Below are positions 1-9,383 of a stretch of 56,126 bases of DNA, one piece after another. The notes under the pieces were generated by a model. The model was given only the letters and a program-made list of their open reading frames with translations, was not told the origin of the DNA and searched no databases. This DNA is from Phycisphaeraceae bacterium. GTDB lineage: Bacteria; Planctomycetota; Phycisphaerae; Phycisphaerales; Phycisphaeraceae. Positions within the stretch are counted from its first letter, which is position 1. Each line of letters starts with the position of its first letter. The translations under genes and the position numbers were made by a program. Where the stretch lies: positions 1 through 56,126 of the forward strand of contig JANQFR010000046.1 in assembly GCA_028277745.1 (NCBI GenBank), read 5' to 3'.

Positions 1-1
1 C

Positions 2-178
2 GACGCCTACGGCCACGCCCTGATCTACCGGCCCGACCCGACCGGCCACGGCGTCGGGCAGTTCGTCTCGCCCGGCCCCGACGGCCGGCTCGGCGACGCC
101 TTCGCCGACAACCCCGCCGCCCGCCGCGCCGCCGCGGACAACCTCTACGGCCGTGACACGGAGACGCCCCAGCCATGA
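2..178 (+). CDS. Type II secretion pseudopilin, GspG-like (C-terminal part only)
   Basis: The reading frame is open from the window edge to a TGA at 176-178, giving 58 residues. It shows the tail of a G-type pseudopilin: a DAYGHALIYRPD block, then FVSPGPDGRLGD, matching the 'DPWGNPY ... SxGxDGxxGG' ending of major pseudopilins. The signal and hydrophobic helix lie outside the window. The stop overlaps the next start by 4 nt (ATGA), so the two are translationally coupled and this is the upstream member of the pseudopilin operon. The family call rests on a short stretch and could equally be another minor pseudopilin with a G-like fold. Confidence 0.6.
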   Translation, partial: DAYGHALIYRPDPTGHGVGQFVSPGPDGRLGDAFADNPAARRAAADNLYGRDTETPQP

Positions 179-939
179 CCCGACCCGCGCTTCGACATCA
201 CGCCGCGTTTAGCACGATTGAACTGATGGTCACCATCGGCATTGTTGCGGTGGTGGCGGCCCTCGTGATTGTGACGGCGGCGCAGATCCGCACCAGCGCC
301 AAGGACAGTCAGGCCCGAGCGATGCTCGGCGGGCTCAACGGGATCTCCGCCGAAATCGAAGCCACCACAACCAAGCCGGTCTCCCACCTCGCCGACGGCC
401 TCTATCTCTGGGACGACCTCAGAGCGATCAACAACCCCGACGCCCCGGGCTTCAGCGAGGGCGATTTCGCCAGGATCACCGGCGGCCTGGCGCCCGGCGA
501 AGGCGACGGCGACTCCGATAAGGAGCAGGACGCTAAACGCACCGCCAACCTGCTCAGCGAGCGGTTCGTCTGGGCGGCGTACCGGATCCCCACCGCCCGC
601 GACGCGTTGCTGCGGCTTGGCTCGAACGCCCTGGTCGATGAAGACGAAGACGGCTTTTTCGAGATCCGCGACCCGTGGGGGCACTGCATCGCCTATGCCG
701 CGTTCAGCACCCATCGAGCCGACGCGATCGACGATTTCCTGCCGTCCTCCACGATCCCCTTCTTCGCTTCCGCCGGGAGTGACGGACTCTGGGGCGAGGC
801 CTACACCGAGAGCGAGATTGTCGACGGCGGCACGCCGTGGTCCAGTTGGTCCAACTACACGGGTTCCGACGAATACGCCCACTCCCGCGACAACCTGTAC
901 AGCTCCGACCTCGACCGCACCAGCGAAGCCACCGAGTAA
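175..939 (+). CDS. Type II secretion pseudopilin, GspG-like
   Basis: The product has 254 residues. A short basic leader ends at A11, followed by F12-S-T-I-E16, so the prepilin peptidase site carries Ala instead of the usual Gly at -1, and the Glu at +5 needed for assembly is present. A hydrophobic helix runs to about residue 37. The C-terminal half has DPWGHCIAY and SAGSDGLWGE, the G-type pseudopilin ending. An acidic insert (about residues 104-122) resembles the calcium-type loops of this family. ATG overlaps the upstream stop by 4 nt. It probably builds the periplasmic pseudopilus together with the five neighbouring pilin-like genes. Confidence 0.8.
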   Translation: MTRPALRHHAAFSTIELMVTIGIVAVVAALVIVTAAQIRTSAKDSQARAMLGGLNGISAEIEATTTKPVSHLADGLYLWDDLRAINNPDAPGFSEGDFARITGGLAPGEGDGDSDKEQDAKRTANLLSERFVWAAYRIPTARDALLRLGSNALVDEDEDGFFEIRDPWGHCIAYAAFSTHRADAIDDFLPSSTIPFFASAGSDGLWGEAYTESEIVDGGTPWSSWSNYTGSDEYAHSRDNLYSSDLDRTSEATE

Positions 940-942
940 GCC

Positions 943-1857
943 ATGACCCACCCATCCACCCGAATCCGCCGCGCGTTCACCCTCGTCGAGATGCTCGTCG
1001 TGGTGGGCGTGATCGCTCTGACGGTTGGCATCGCATTCCCCACCATCACGGCGATGACGCGCGACACCGATAAGACCGTCGGCATCAACGCGGTCGGCAT
1101 CGCCGGGACCACGGCCCGGGCCTATGCGACGCGGGACAAACAAGGAAGTTTTGAGGGGTTGGACCTCATTCGCGCCACCATCCCGGCAGATGAAGGGTCT
1201 TATAGCGGTGTCGCGGCTATCTTCACTCCCGCCAACGAGGTGCGCATCACCGAGAATATTGCGGGGGCGTTCGACAGCGGCTTTCCGCTGGAACGCATCG
1301 ATGTCTCAGGCGGTCAGATGGCTGGCGGCGACGATCAGGACGCCAAGCACCACAACGGGTTTATCGACATCCTCGTCGATTACATCACCCTGCCCGCCGA
1401 CGCCGGCGTCGCGGGCGTCACCCGGGACAACAGCAGCGGCCCGCCCACCCTGATCGCCCCGCCGTTTGCGGTCTGGTTCAACGCCGCGGGGGGGCTGGTC
1501 GTCGGCAACCTCGACACCGACCACGTCTACTACGACAGCAACTACGACGGCGATTACGACATCAGCGACGGCCGCCCCACCAACTACGACCCGACCCCGT
1601 ACGACCCGCGTGACGGCAATTACCAACCCGGCAACTGGAATGGCACCCAACAGAAATACGAGTTGCCGTTCGAGAAGATCGAAACCGTCGCCGGGCTTTA
1701 CGTCTATTCCAAGCGGGCGTTCAGACAGTCGGGCCTCGCTTGGGGCACGAGCAGCAACGCCCAGATCTGGCAGTGGCTCGACACCGAGGGCAACGGCACG
1801 CTGATCCTGTTCAGCCGGCAGTCCGGCGTCACCTTCCGGGAAAGGGTGGATCGATAA
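943..1857 (+). CDS. Prepilin-type N-terminal methylation protein, H-like minor pseudopilin
   Basis: The product has 304 residues. The N-terminus RRA(11)FTLVE(16)MLVVVGVIALTVGIAFP is a class III prepilin signal with Glu+5 and a hydrophobic helix. The rest is a large Asp/Tyr/Gly-rich domain with a repetitive DSNYDGDYDISDG-type stretch around residue 200, unlike classical GspH. It starts 3 nt after the previous stop, inside the pseudopilin operon. Assignment to the H position is from gene order only; the exported domain has no recognised function. Confidence 0.75.
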   Translation: MTHPSTRIRRAFTLVEMLVVVGVIALTVGIAFPTITAMTRDTDKTVGINAVGIAGTTARAYATRDKQGSFEGLDLIRATIPADEGSYSGVAAIFTPANEVRITENIAGAFDSGFPLERIDVSGGQMAGGDDQDAKHHNGFIDILVDYITLPADAGVAGVTRDNSSGPPTLIAPPFAVWFNAAGGLVVGNLDTDHVYYDSNYDGDYDISDGRPTNYDPTPYDPRDGNYQPGNWNGTQQKYELPFEKIETVAGLYVYSKRAFRQSGLAWGTSSNAQIWQWLDTEGNGTLILFSRQSGVTFRERVDR

Positions 1858-1859
1858 TC

Positions 1860-2822
1860 ATGACCCGACGTTCGTCTCCATCCCGCCGTTCGTCCGCCGG
1901 CTTCTCGCTGATGGAGGTGCTCATCGCGATGGGCATCTTCCTGATCGGCATCGTCGCCGTCGCGGCGGTGTTCCCCACCGGCGTCGCGGTGCAACGCCGG
2001 ACCGTCGAGGACCTCACCAGCCAGGCGGTGGCGCGGAACGCCAAACAAATCATGACGATGATTGCGATCTCGCCGGACACGCATGCTAACGGACCGCTGA
2101 CCTATCACCACGACGCGACGATAGCCAGCCGCAGCGGGACACTGGCCGGGTTTACCGAGGACGGGGGCAGACCGACGCCAGAAGATGCACAGCGCGTGGC
2201 GCCCATGTTCGACTTTGACCTGCCGGTCGCGGCGGGGGTTAATCAGGCGGTTGTTCCGTCTTCGGTAAGCGGCTCTCCGAAAACACGTATTGCCGAGGCG
2301 CTTTCCCCTCTCAGCCTGCGCGGCTACCCAAGCTTCTACCAACCCACAACGAAAGATGCCGGCCTGCGAGACTACTACTGGTTCCCGCTGATCCAGATCA
2401 CCGATGACCCCACCACCGCGACCACGTTGGAATGGCTGTGCCACATCATGATCGTCCGGCGTGAAGGGAGCAACCCCGTCCCGCGTATCGGGTACGTTGA
2501 AGTGGAAGAAGATTTCTCCAGCACGTCGCGCATCCAGTTCACCGACTCGATGTTCTCGAATGACGCGAACAACGACGGGCTTCCCGACCTGATCGGGCCT
2601 GGAGACTGGGTCCTGGCGGACAACGGTCAGGTCCACCGGGTGATCCTCGCAGACGCCGACGGGATCACCGTGGATTCTGCTGTTGTCAGCGCTGGTTTTG
2701 TGCCCAAGCGCCTGTACTTCGCCGCCAACGTGGACTCCGCCGGCAACGCCCGGCGCAACGGCAGCAGCCCGATCGTTCGGATTGAAACATTCGGCCTGCC
2801 GGTTCTGGACCTTTTACCATGA
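1860..2822 (+). CDS. Type II secretion minor pseudopilin, GspI-like
   Basis: The product has 320 residues. ATG at 1860 was chosen because it puts the prepilin signal G14-FSLME19-VLIAMGIFLIGIVAV near the N-terminus and lies 2 nt after the previous stop; an in-frame ATG at 1740 would lie within the upstream gene. The helix is followed by AAVFPTGVAVQRRTVEDL, typical of the planctomycete I-like proteins. The C-terminal half (DWVLADNGQVHRVI ... VPKRLYFAA) is a beta-rich region of unknown role. The stop overlaps the next start (ATGA). Confidence 0.75.
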   Translation: MTRRSSPSRRSSAGFSLMEVLIAMGIFLIGIVAVAAVFPTGVAVQRRTVEDLTSQAVARNAKQIMTMIAISPDTHANGPLTYHHDATIASRSGTLAGFTEDGGRPTPEDAQRVAPMFDFDLPVAAGVNQAVVPSSVSGSPKTRIAEALSPLSLRGYPSFYQPTTKDAGLRDYYWFPLIQITDDPTTATTLEWLCHIMIVRREGSNPVPRIGYVEVEEDFSSTSRIQFTDSMFSNDANNDGLPDLIGPGDWVLADNGQVHRVILADADGITVDSAVVSAGFVPKRLYFAANVDSAGNARRNGSSPIVRIETFGLPVLDLLP

Positions 2823-4384
2823 TCACGCCGCTCCGCCCCCAACGCCGATCGGGCTTCACCCTGCTCGAGTTGATCATCGCGACCGCGATCGCGGGCTTCA
2901 TGATCTTCGTGTTCAATCAGGTCTTCAATGAAGCGACCCGCTCGGTCCGCCGGGGCCTGCACACCAGCGACATCATCAGCAAGGCGCGCACGGTCGAGGA
3001 GCAACTGCTCAAAGACACCAACTTGACCATCGCCAATACCCGCGTCTATGGCACCAATCCCCCGAGTTGGCCGCCGGAGTATTCCGGCAGCCGTATGCTT
3101 GGACCTCTAGGCAATAGCGTCGACAATCTTGGCGGGTTCCTTGTCATCATCAACCACCAACTCGATGCGCCGCTCACCCCCGAAGACCGCCGTCAAAACA
3201 TCGGCTCGTCCGCCAAGTACGGCCGGTCCATCCGCAGCGATCAACTTCTGTTTATTCTCGACCAGGACCAACAGTCCACCGGACTACTGCCGCCGATCAC
3301 CCCGGCGTTTCAGGACACTTTTGGCGGCGACCTGGATAACTCAAGCAACGCCACGTATGTCCGCATCTGGTACGGCCATGCCCTGATGACCGACAGCGGC
3401 GGCGGCGACGGCAGCGGCAGCGGAACCTACGATCTCGGCGCCGACGTCGCGGGCAACCCGAATGTCACCGCGTCCGATTGGGTCTTGGGACGGCAGGCAC
3501 TGTTTCTCATCAACCCCTCTGAGACCGTGACGGGCGATATCTACGCGATCAACCCCACGCCCTTCCCGGTCGTCAACACCACCCCGAGCGGGGCGGGGGT
3601 GGATGCGGAAGTTGCCGACTATTCCGGCAACCGTCAGCTCTTCGAAGGGGTGACCGATGTGACTGCCGAAACGCTCTGGGGGCTCACTGAAGAAGTTGCA
3701 GCCAATGGGGCATATCTCGGCTTGCTGAGCACCTTCACGACCACGCCCGAGCAATACCGCAACCGGGTGCTGGGCCTGAACAGCGAGCCGACCTCACTGA
3801 TCTTCAACCAGGTCCGGCTGCGCGTGAACCCGAACCCGCGCGGCTCGGACCTGGAGGCCGACGAGATCGCCCAGATGCATCCGTACCTCGCGGGCAACAT
3901 CAGCGACTTCATTGTCGAGTGGGCCGGCGACCTCGACAACGATCTGGACCCCACCACTTATCCCGGCCCCCTGGCCACCGACGGGCGGATTGACATGATC
4001 GACCTCGACGGCGACGGCGTGGGCGACGACATCCGCTGGTACAGCGCGTTGCCGAACACGCCGGGCGCGGTCAACCACGATCCCGACATGCCGCCGAGCT
4101 ACGCCCCGCCCTCGGCTTCGAGCATACCTGCCTACGAGATGTGGAGCGGCGCGGCCGCAGGAGCGTATGCCAACGGCGGCGCGTTCGTCTGGGGCCACGA
4201 CGGATCCGCCCTCGAACCCGCCACGATCGCGTGGCCCTGGCTGATCCGCATCCGTTACCGCGTCCACGACCGCAACGGCGAATTCGTCGGACGCACCATC
4301 AACGAAGGAAACGTTGACCAGATTCAAGAGCCCGGCCGGTGGTTCGAGACGATCATCCCGGTTAACCGCCAGCCGCAGCCGTAA
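2819..4384 (+). CDS. Type II secretion minor pseudopilin, GspJ-like (enlarged)
   Basis: The product has 521 residues, much longer than the roughly 200 of classical GspJ. Cleavage is predicted at G12|F13-TLLE17-LIIATAIAGFMIFVFNQVF, with Glu+5 present. The exported part contains Gly/Ser-rich and Asp-rich segments (GGGDGSGSG near residue 200; DLDNDLDPTTYPG near 380), and no catalytic motif was found. Coupled to the preceding gene by a 4-nt overlap and followed after 58 nt by the K-like gene, it belongs to the same pseudopilus operon. The J identity is by order and by the FTLLELIIA helix. Confidence 0.7.
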   Translation: MITPLRPQRRSGFTLLELIIATAIAGFMIFVFNQVFNEATRSVRRGLHTSDIISKARTVEEQLLKDTNLTIANTRVYGTNPPSWPPEYSGSRMLGPLGNSVDNLGGFLVIINHQLDAPLTPEDRRQNIGSSAKYGRSIRSDQLLFILDQDQQSTGLLPPITPAFQDTFGGDLDNSSNATYVRIWYGHALMTDSGGGDGSGSGTYDLGADVAGNPNVTASDWVLGRQALFLINPSETVTGDIYAINPTPFPVVNTTPSGAGVDAEVADYSGNRQLFEGVTDVTAETLWGLTEEVAANGAYLGLLSTFTTTPEQYRNRVLGLNSEPTSLIFNQVRLRVNPNPRGSDLEADEIAQMHPYLAGNISDFIVEWAGDLDNDLDPTTYPGPLATDGRIDMIDLDGDGVGDDIRWYSALPNTPGAVNHDPDMPPSYAPPSASSIPAYEMWSGAAAGAYANGGAFVWGHDGSALEPATIAWPWLIRIRYRVHDRNGEFVGRTINEGNVDQIQEPGRWFETIIPVNRQPQP

Positions 4385-4442
4385 CGTCACGCTTCACCCC
4401 GCCGGCCCGCGCCGGCTTCCTCCCGAAGTTCGGAGGTCCGCC

Positions 4443-7400
4443 ATGCTCCAACGCACCCGACTCGCCATCCTGGAAACCCTCGCCGGCCACGCCCGCCAAC
4501 GCGGGTCGCTGCTGATCCTCGCGGTGGTGACGCTGGTCATGATCGCCCTGATGGGCCTGGCCTTTCTCCAGCAGGCCAAGATGGACCGTTTCGGCACCGA
4601 CCGGTACGAGAGGGACTACATGGACTTGGTGATCAACGGCACGCTCGCCGAGATCCGCACCCAACTCCACGAAGACGTGTTCGAGAACCGTTTCAGCCGT
4701 CACGGCCTCTCCGACTACCCCTGGACCGAGACGACCCTGAACTGGGAAGTCACCGACGGCAGCGGGACGGTGCGGACCGCCGCGGGCGACTTCAATGACG
4801 ACCGATACCTCGCATCGACCATCCCCATCGTCACCGGCAGCGGCGCGACCGACGCCACATGGCCGCACTTGACCAATCTCGGGGGGTTCTGGCTCGACCT
4901 TCCGGCGATCGGCAGCTCGCAGACCGAGCCGCGTGAAACGTTGATCGATTTCAGCACCGCCGAAGCGTCCACCACCGATATCACGGTGGCGTTCCTCAAC
5001 GCCGTATTCAGCGGCGATTATGTGGAACGCGGCATCGACGCCGACGGCGACGGGGTGCTGGACAGCCGCTGGACCTGGGCGCCCCCGGCGGTCCGCGACT
5101 TCGGCGGCCTGCGCTACGTCATCGCCGGGCGGGCCGTCGACCTCTCGTCGATGATTAATATCAACGTCGCCACCTCTAACGTCGACAACACCGGACTGAT
5201 CCCGAATGCAATCACCAGTCTGGGACCCAACGGTACGCTGGGCCGAGGATACACGCCTGTAGACATCGACCTCGGCCAGCTGTTCGACCGGACCACGGTT
5301 TCGGACGCGGAGTGGGAGGCCGACCTAAACAACATCTTCTTCAACGGGCCCCGCGCGCTTGGGCTCCCCGCCACCTGGACCTGGCCTTTCACCCAGGCCC
5401 AGCGTGAAGAAATCTGGCGCAATCAGGCCTTCCTGTACGGCTACAACGACAACCGCTACCTCATGGCCGATGAGGCGGAGCTGCGCCACAGCGGCGGGCT
5501 CAACAACGATGAAAACCTCGCCAACGTCGAAGACGCCAGCCTCGGCGCCTATTTTGTCACGCGTAATGACTCCATGCCGCTGCCGGCCGAGGGGACTTAC
5601 GGTGACGTCGCCGGCGTCAGCGATCTTCACGACTGGTTCACGGGCGGCGACCCCGGCACCACCACGGTGGACAACCGCACCTTCCCCGCCATCCGCCACA
5701 TGCTCACCGGCATCAGCGGCCACTCGGTCTACGCCCCCGACTACGGCGGCGCCGGCGGCCTCTCCCCCTCCGGCCCCATCGGGCGGCTCAAGTACGACCT
5801 CAACGACGGCAACACCCTCAACCCCACCGACCCCGTCTACCTTGGCCTGACGCAGAAGATCCGAAGCACTTTCCTCCACCCCAACAACCCCGCCAACCCC
5901 GACACCGAGAACTACCTCGGCCTGACCGACGACGAGATCACCAATCAGGTCGCCCCCGACTTCGCCCTCGCGATCATGGACTACGCGGATGACGACTACA
6001 TCCCGACCGGGCGAACGGTCAACGGCGTCCAGCGCTACGGCCTCGAGCGGCTGCCGTTCTTCCGCGAGGTGTACGCCCAGGTGATCTACGAAGAACGTGA
6101 CGTGGCTGATGTCGGCGGCGATGGCGAAGACACCACGGCCCCGCCCGGTTTCTATGACACCTGGAAGCCGCTGGACGGCGGCACGGCCGGCGCCGGGTCC
6201 GGCGCCAGCAACAGCTCGGCCGACACCCGCGCCGTCGCCATTGAACTGGGCAACCCGTTCCCGCAAGACATCGAAGGCGCCAAGCTCAACAACAACGTCC
6301 GCCTCGTTATCGACGGCGGGTCCACCTGGGTTTTCAGCAGCTTCCCCGACATCCCCGGCCGGGATGACAACAGCGCCGATGCCGACCGCGTCATCCTCTG
6401 GAGCCCCCCAACGGACTCCGTGTCGGCCACCGGCGGCGGTAACGAGGACGGCAAAAGCCTTGATACGGACCTTGGGTTCAACGGCGCCCCCCGTGTCCTC
6501 CAACTCGGCGACGGCGACCTGGTCTTCGCCTGCAATGGCCAACCGATCGTTTTTGAGCTTCAGGTCGAAGCCGACCTGAACGGGGTTGCGACCTGGGTGA
6601 CTTACGATCGCATCCAGATCAGCGGCTTCAGTGCCTCGAACACAGTCAATCCGCTCACGACCAACAACGATCAAGACCGCAGCATGGCGCAGAGCAGCGG
6701 CTACCGCGACAGCGAGCGGATCAACTACGTGGTGGAACACAACAGCCTCGGCGGTTCCCAAACAGGACCCGCGCCGGGCGGCGATTCTTTTACCGATATC
6801 TCAGAGTTCAACAAAGACCTCAAGAACCAATTCACCGCCACCCCCGCCATCACGCTCCCCAACGCGTTCCAACTGCTCCACGCCGACCGTTCGCCGTCCG
6901 ACGGGGACGGGTATTACAGCGTCGCGGAACTGGGCTTGACGCCGATGTTCGGTTTCACCGACCACCCGACCAACGGCACCTTCCCCCGCCGCCTGGCGCT
7001 GCTCGGCGTGAGCCGGCTGTTCCTCGACTTCAGCGAAAATCCCGAAGTCCCGACCTACGGCCCACCCTCGCTCGCCAGCGGGATCCCGCACGCCGCGATG
7101 CTGATGGACCAGTTCACCACCGTCAGCCCCCGCTACGACGGCCTCGACAACGACGACGACGACGGCGACAAAGCGCCCGGCACCGGGGCGGACAACCCCG
7201 AGGAGCAGTTCGTCCCCGGCACAATCAACATCAACACCGCCCCCCTGCACATCCTTACCCTCGCGGCCCCGATGCCCGACAGCAGCCTCGATGACGTCGA
7301 GGAACTGATGAGGTCGATTATCGAGTACCGAGACGACCGCTTCCCCTTTACCTCCGACGAACGCAACAACTCTCCGGTTCAGCGCACGACCCCGGGCATC

Positions 7401-7826
7401 GCCAGCTTGGGCGAGTTGATGTACATCCGTGGCAGCACCGGCGGCAACCAACCCTCCGACATGCAGTATTACGCCAATGACGGGGCTGTGCTCGGCGCCG
7501 CCTTCGACATCCACCCCAAGCCCGAAGACAGCGGCTACGACGTCACTCGATTCAACGCCCCGGCGAACGACGGCGTGCTCGCTACCTACGACAGCCCCGA
7601 AGAAGCGCTGGCCCGGTTCCAGATGCTCAGCCAGGCGTTTACCGTCCGATCGGATGTGTTTGTCGTTTACTTAAGGGTCAGGGCCTATGTCAACGGCGCC
7701 TTCAACGCTGGGCCGGTTGACGAGGCGGCGGTTGTCGCCATCATCGACCGCAGCCAAATGGTCCGGGACGGCAGCGACGAGCCTCTGAACGCTCCCCGCA
7801 TCATCGGGTATAAACGCCTGAAATAA
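4443..7826 (+). CDS. Giant GspK-like minor pseudopilin
   Basis: The product has 1127 residues, about three times a usual GspK. ATG at 4443 follows a good ribosome site (GGAGG at 4432-4436). The N-terminus RQRGSLLILAVVTLVMIALMGLAF lacks Glu+5, as expected of the K tip subunit. Near residue 925 the stretch PGTININTAPLHILTL is the helix-hairpin-helix signature of GspK ('xxNINTAxxxvL'), preceded by an acidic DNDDDDGDK run. The extra length is an insertion between helix and HhH of repetitive Asn/Asp/Gly-rich character. It is the last gene of the pseudopilin operon; the HIT gene follows at once. Confidence 0.75.
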   Translation: MLQRTRLAILETLAGHARQRGSLLILAVVTLVMIALMGLAFLQQAKMDRFGTDRYERDYMDLVINGTLAEIRTQLHEDVFENRFSRHGLSDYPWTETTLNWEVTDGSGTVRTAAGDFNDDRYLASTIPIVTGSGATDATWPHLTNLGGFWLDLPAIGSSQTEPRETLIDFSTAEASTTDITVAFLNAVFSGDYVERGIDADGDGVLDSRWTWAPPAVRDFGGLRYVIAGRAVDLSSMININVATSNVDNTGLIPNAITSLGPNGTLGRGYTPVDIDLGQLFDRTTVSDAEWEADLNNIFFNGPRALGLPATWTWPFTQAQREEIWRNQAFLYGYNDNRYLMADEAELRHSGGLNNDENLANVEDASLGAYFVTRNDSMPLPAEGTYGDVAGVSDLHDWFTGGDPGTTTVDNRTFPAIRHMLTGISGHSVYAPDYGGAGGLSPSGPIGRLKYDLNDGNTLNPTDPVYLGLTQKIRSTFLHPNNPANPDTENYLGLTDDEITNQVAPDFALAIMDYADDDYIPTGRTVNGVQRYGLERLPFFREVYAQVIYEERDVADVGGDGEDTTAPPGFYDTWKPLDGGTAGAGSGASNSSADTRAVAIELGNPFPQDIEGAKLNNNVRLVIDGGSTWVFSSFPDIPGRDDNSADADRVILWSPPTDSVSATGGGNEDGKSLDTDLGFNGAPRVLQLGDGDLVFACNGQPIVFELQVEADLNGVATWVTYDRIQISGFSASNTVNPLTTNNDQDRSMAQSSGYRDSERINYVVEHNSLGGSQTGPAPGGDSFTDISEFNKDLKNQFTATPAITLPNAFQLLHADRSPSDGDGYYSVAELGLTPMFGFTDHPTNGTFPRRLALLGVSRLFLDFSENPEVPTYGPPSLASGIPHAAMLMDQFTTVSPRYDGLDNDDDDGDKAPGTGADNPEEQFVPGTININTAPLHILTLAAPMPDSSLDDVEELMRSIIEYRDDRFPFTSDERNNSPVQRTTPGIASLGELMYIRGSTGGNQPSDMQYYANDGAVLGAAFDIHPKPEDSGYDVTRFNAPANDGVLATYDSPEEALARFQMLSQAFTVRSDVFVVYLRVRAYVNGAFNAGPVDEAAVVAIIDRSQMVRDGSDEPLNAPRIIGYKRLK

Positions 7827-7846
7827 GCCCGGGAGCCTGTCCCCCG

Positions 7847-8287
7847 ATGCCCGACACCTTCCCCACCGACCCCGACTGCGTCTTCTGCAGGATCGTCGCG
7901 GGCGATATCCCGTGTCATCGGGTCTACGAAGACGGCCATGTGCTGGCGTTTCTCGACGTCGGGCCGCTGTCGCGGGGGCACTGCCTGGTGATCCCCAAGG
8001 GGCATTGGGAGACGCTCGACCGGGTGCCGGGCGAGGTCGCGGCGGCGATCGGGGCGGTCCTGCCGCGGCTGGCGAGGGCGGTGTGCGCCGCGACCGGGAC
8101 GGCGGCGTACAACGTGCTGCAGAACAACGGCGCCGCCGCCAACCAGGCGGTCATGCACGTCCACTTCCACATCATCCCCAAGTTCAACGGCGACGGCCTG
8201 CAACTGGCCTGGAACCCGCAAGACCTCGAAGACCCCGAGCCCCTGCGCGACGCGATCGTGGCGGCGATGGGAGAAGACGGCGGCTGA
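7847..8287 (+). CDS. HIT family nucleotide hydrolase/transferase
   Basis: The product has 146 residues, typical for HINT-type proteins. CVFCRIVAGDIPC near the N-terminus matches the zinc-binding CxxC start of the family, and HVHFHIIPKF near residue 105 is the histidine triad (HxHxH), whose middle His attacks nucleoside phosphoramidates or dinucleoside polyphosphates. It begins 20 nt after the pseudopilin operon and may be cotranscribed, although no functional link is known. A palindrome follows at 8346-8370. Confidence 0.92.
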   Translation: MPDTFPTDPDCVFCRIVAGDIPCHRVYEDGHVLAFLDVGPLSRGHCLVIPKGHWETLDRVPGEVAAAIGAVLPRLARAVCAATGTAAYNVLQNNGAAANQAVMHVHFHIIPKFNGDGLQLAWNPQDLEDPEPLRDAIVAAMGEDGG

Positions 8288-8345
8288 GACGCGGCGCTAA
8301 ACGGCGCGATCCTCGAGCCATCCATCTCCTACGCCCACAAGCCGA

Positions 8346-8370
8346 AGCCCCGCATGCGCCATGCGGGGCT
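8346..8370. terminator. Palindrome between convergent genes, possible terminator
   Basis: An 11-bp perfect stem (AGCCCCGCATG / CATGCGGGGCT) closes a 3-nt CGC loop. It lies between the HIT gene and the convergent PEP-CTERM gene. No U-run follows on the plus strand, so the efficiency as an intrinsic terminator is uncertain; it could act for both strands. Confidence 0.5.
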
Positions 8371-8413
8371 CCAGGCAATGGTCCGTTTCAAGTGAAAATC
8401 CGTATCACACGCG

Positions 8414-9193
8414 TTATCCGCGCCGACGGGGCAGCAGACACAAGGCGGCGAGCCCGATCAGGGCCAGCGAGGCGGGTTCGGGGATGGCGTTGATTTCGAA
8501 GTTGTCGAGCCGAACCGTGCCGGTGTTGTTGCCCTTCTGGTAATAGACGCCAAACTCCGTGGCGAACCCCGTCAGGTCGCTGACGGCGGCCGCGCCGAGG
8601 CTGAGCGTCGAGCCGGGCGTGAACGTGAGTTGCAGCCAGTCGACGGCGGTGGTCGTGAAGGCCAGCGATTTGCTCTCCCAGTTCCCGTTGGTCGGGGAGG
8701 AGAACGTCGCGTTGCTGGCGAACCAGTCGTCTCCAATCTTGATCGCCACCCGGTAGTCGGTGCTGCCCGACAGGCTCATGTCGAAACCGATCGAGGTGAT
8801 GTCGGCCACGGCGAGCGACCCGCCGTAACGGGAGTTGTCGGCGTCGGCGACGGTGAAGAGGCCGAAGCCGTTGGCGCCGCCGTTGAGGCTGTTGCCGGCG
8901 AACACCAGGCCTTCGTCTTCCACGAGGCCGTCATCCACGCCGTTCAGGACACGGCTGGCGGCCTGGGTCGTGGCGCCGGCGCTGACGATGCCGCCCGTAC
9001 CGTCCGAGTTCTCCAAGGTGGCCGAGCCGGTCGAGTAGTGGTTCCACCCGTAATCGGTCGGCAGGTTGCGGCTTCCGGTGGTGTTGGTGAAATTCTCACG
9101 ATAGATAACGGCGGCATCGGTGGAAGGGATGTGGAGCGATGCGGCCGCCAAGGCGGCGAAGGTGAGGATGGCTGTGAGACGGATCGACATCAT
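8414..9193 (-). CDS. PEP-CTERM sorting domain protein, secreted
   Basis: The product has 259 residues. It has a signal peptide (MMSIRLTAILTFAALAAASL), a beta-rich Gly/Ser/Thr/Asn domain of jelly-roll type (FGLFTVADADNSRYGG ... IGFDMSLSG ... VRLDNFEINA), and a C-terminal sorting signal IPEPASLALIGLAALCLLPRRRG: PEP motif, hydrophobic helix, basic tail. It is probably processed by an exosortase encoded elsewhere and placed on the cell surface. Two adjacent ATGs exist at 9193 and 9190; the SD AGGAG (9202-9198) sits 7 nt before the second, so the true start may be 9190. It diverges from an AraC-type regulator that may control it. Confidence 0.85.
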   Translation of the reverse strand: MMSIRLTAILTFAALAAASLHIPSTDAAVIYRENFTNTTGSRNLPTDYGWNHYSTGSATLENSDGTGGIVSAGATTQAASRVLNGVDDGLVEDEGLVFAGNSLNGGANGFGLFTVADADNSRYGGSLAVADITSIGFDMSLSGSTDYRVAIKIGDDWFASNATFSSPTNGNWESKSLAFTTTAVDWLQLTFTPGSTLSLGAAAVSDLTGFATEFGVYYQKGNNTGTVRLDNFEINAIPEPASLALIGLAALCLLPRRRG

Positions 9194-9345
9194 TTTTCTC
9201 CTGGCAGGTTGAACAATGCGGGGGAATCGGCTCCGGGCGACATCGGGTCAGGGGACCTATCGCCCTGGGTGAAAGTCAAGAAACTCGAAACTGTCCTCTC
9301 TATATGAACTTTACCCGAGAACACGCGGATGGCGATACGATTTAA

Positions 9346-9373
9346 CGCAAATTCATATCTCTAAATCGCAAAT
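9346..9373 (+). promoter_or_regulatory. Candidate AraC-type operator: two direct repeats 21 bp apart
   Basis: CGCAAAT occurs at 9346-9352 and again at 9367-9373, in similar AT-rich context (TTTAACGCAAAT and TAAATCGCAAAT). The 21-bp period, two helical turns, is the usual half-site spacing for AraC-family regulators. The repeats lie just upstream of the -10 of the adjacent regulator gene, where a -35 would normally be, in the divergent region. Confidence 0.4.
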
Positions 9374-9377
9374 CGGG

Positions 9378-9383
9378 TACAAT
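9378..9383 (+). promoter_or_regulatory. -10 element (TACAAT) placed 6 nt before the start codon
   Basis: TACAAT is followed by 6 nt and then the ATG at 9390. There is no Shine-Dalgarno and no convincing -35, so transcription should start at or next to the A of ATG, giving a leaderless mRNA. The direct repeats upstream suggest activator-dependent or autoregulated transcription. Confidence 0.6.

Noticed and set aside
5325..6761. Long open frame on the minus strand inside the GspK-like gene
   Set aside because: It is antisense to a well-supported gene, rich in Val/Gly/Ala as expected from a reversed GC-rich frame, and has no family motif.
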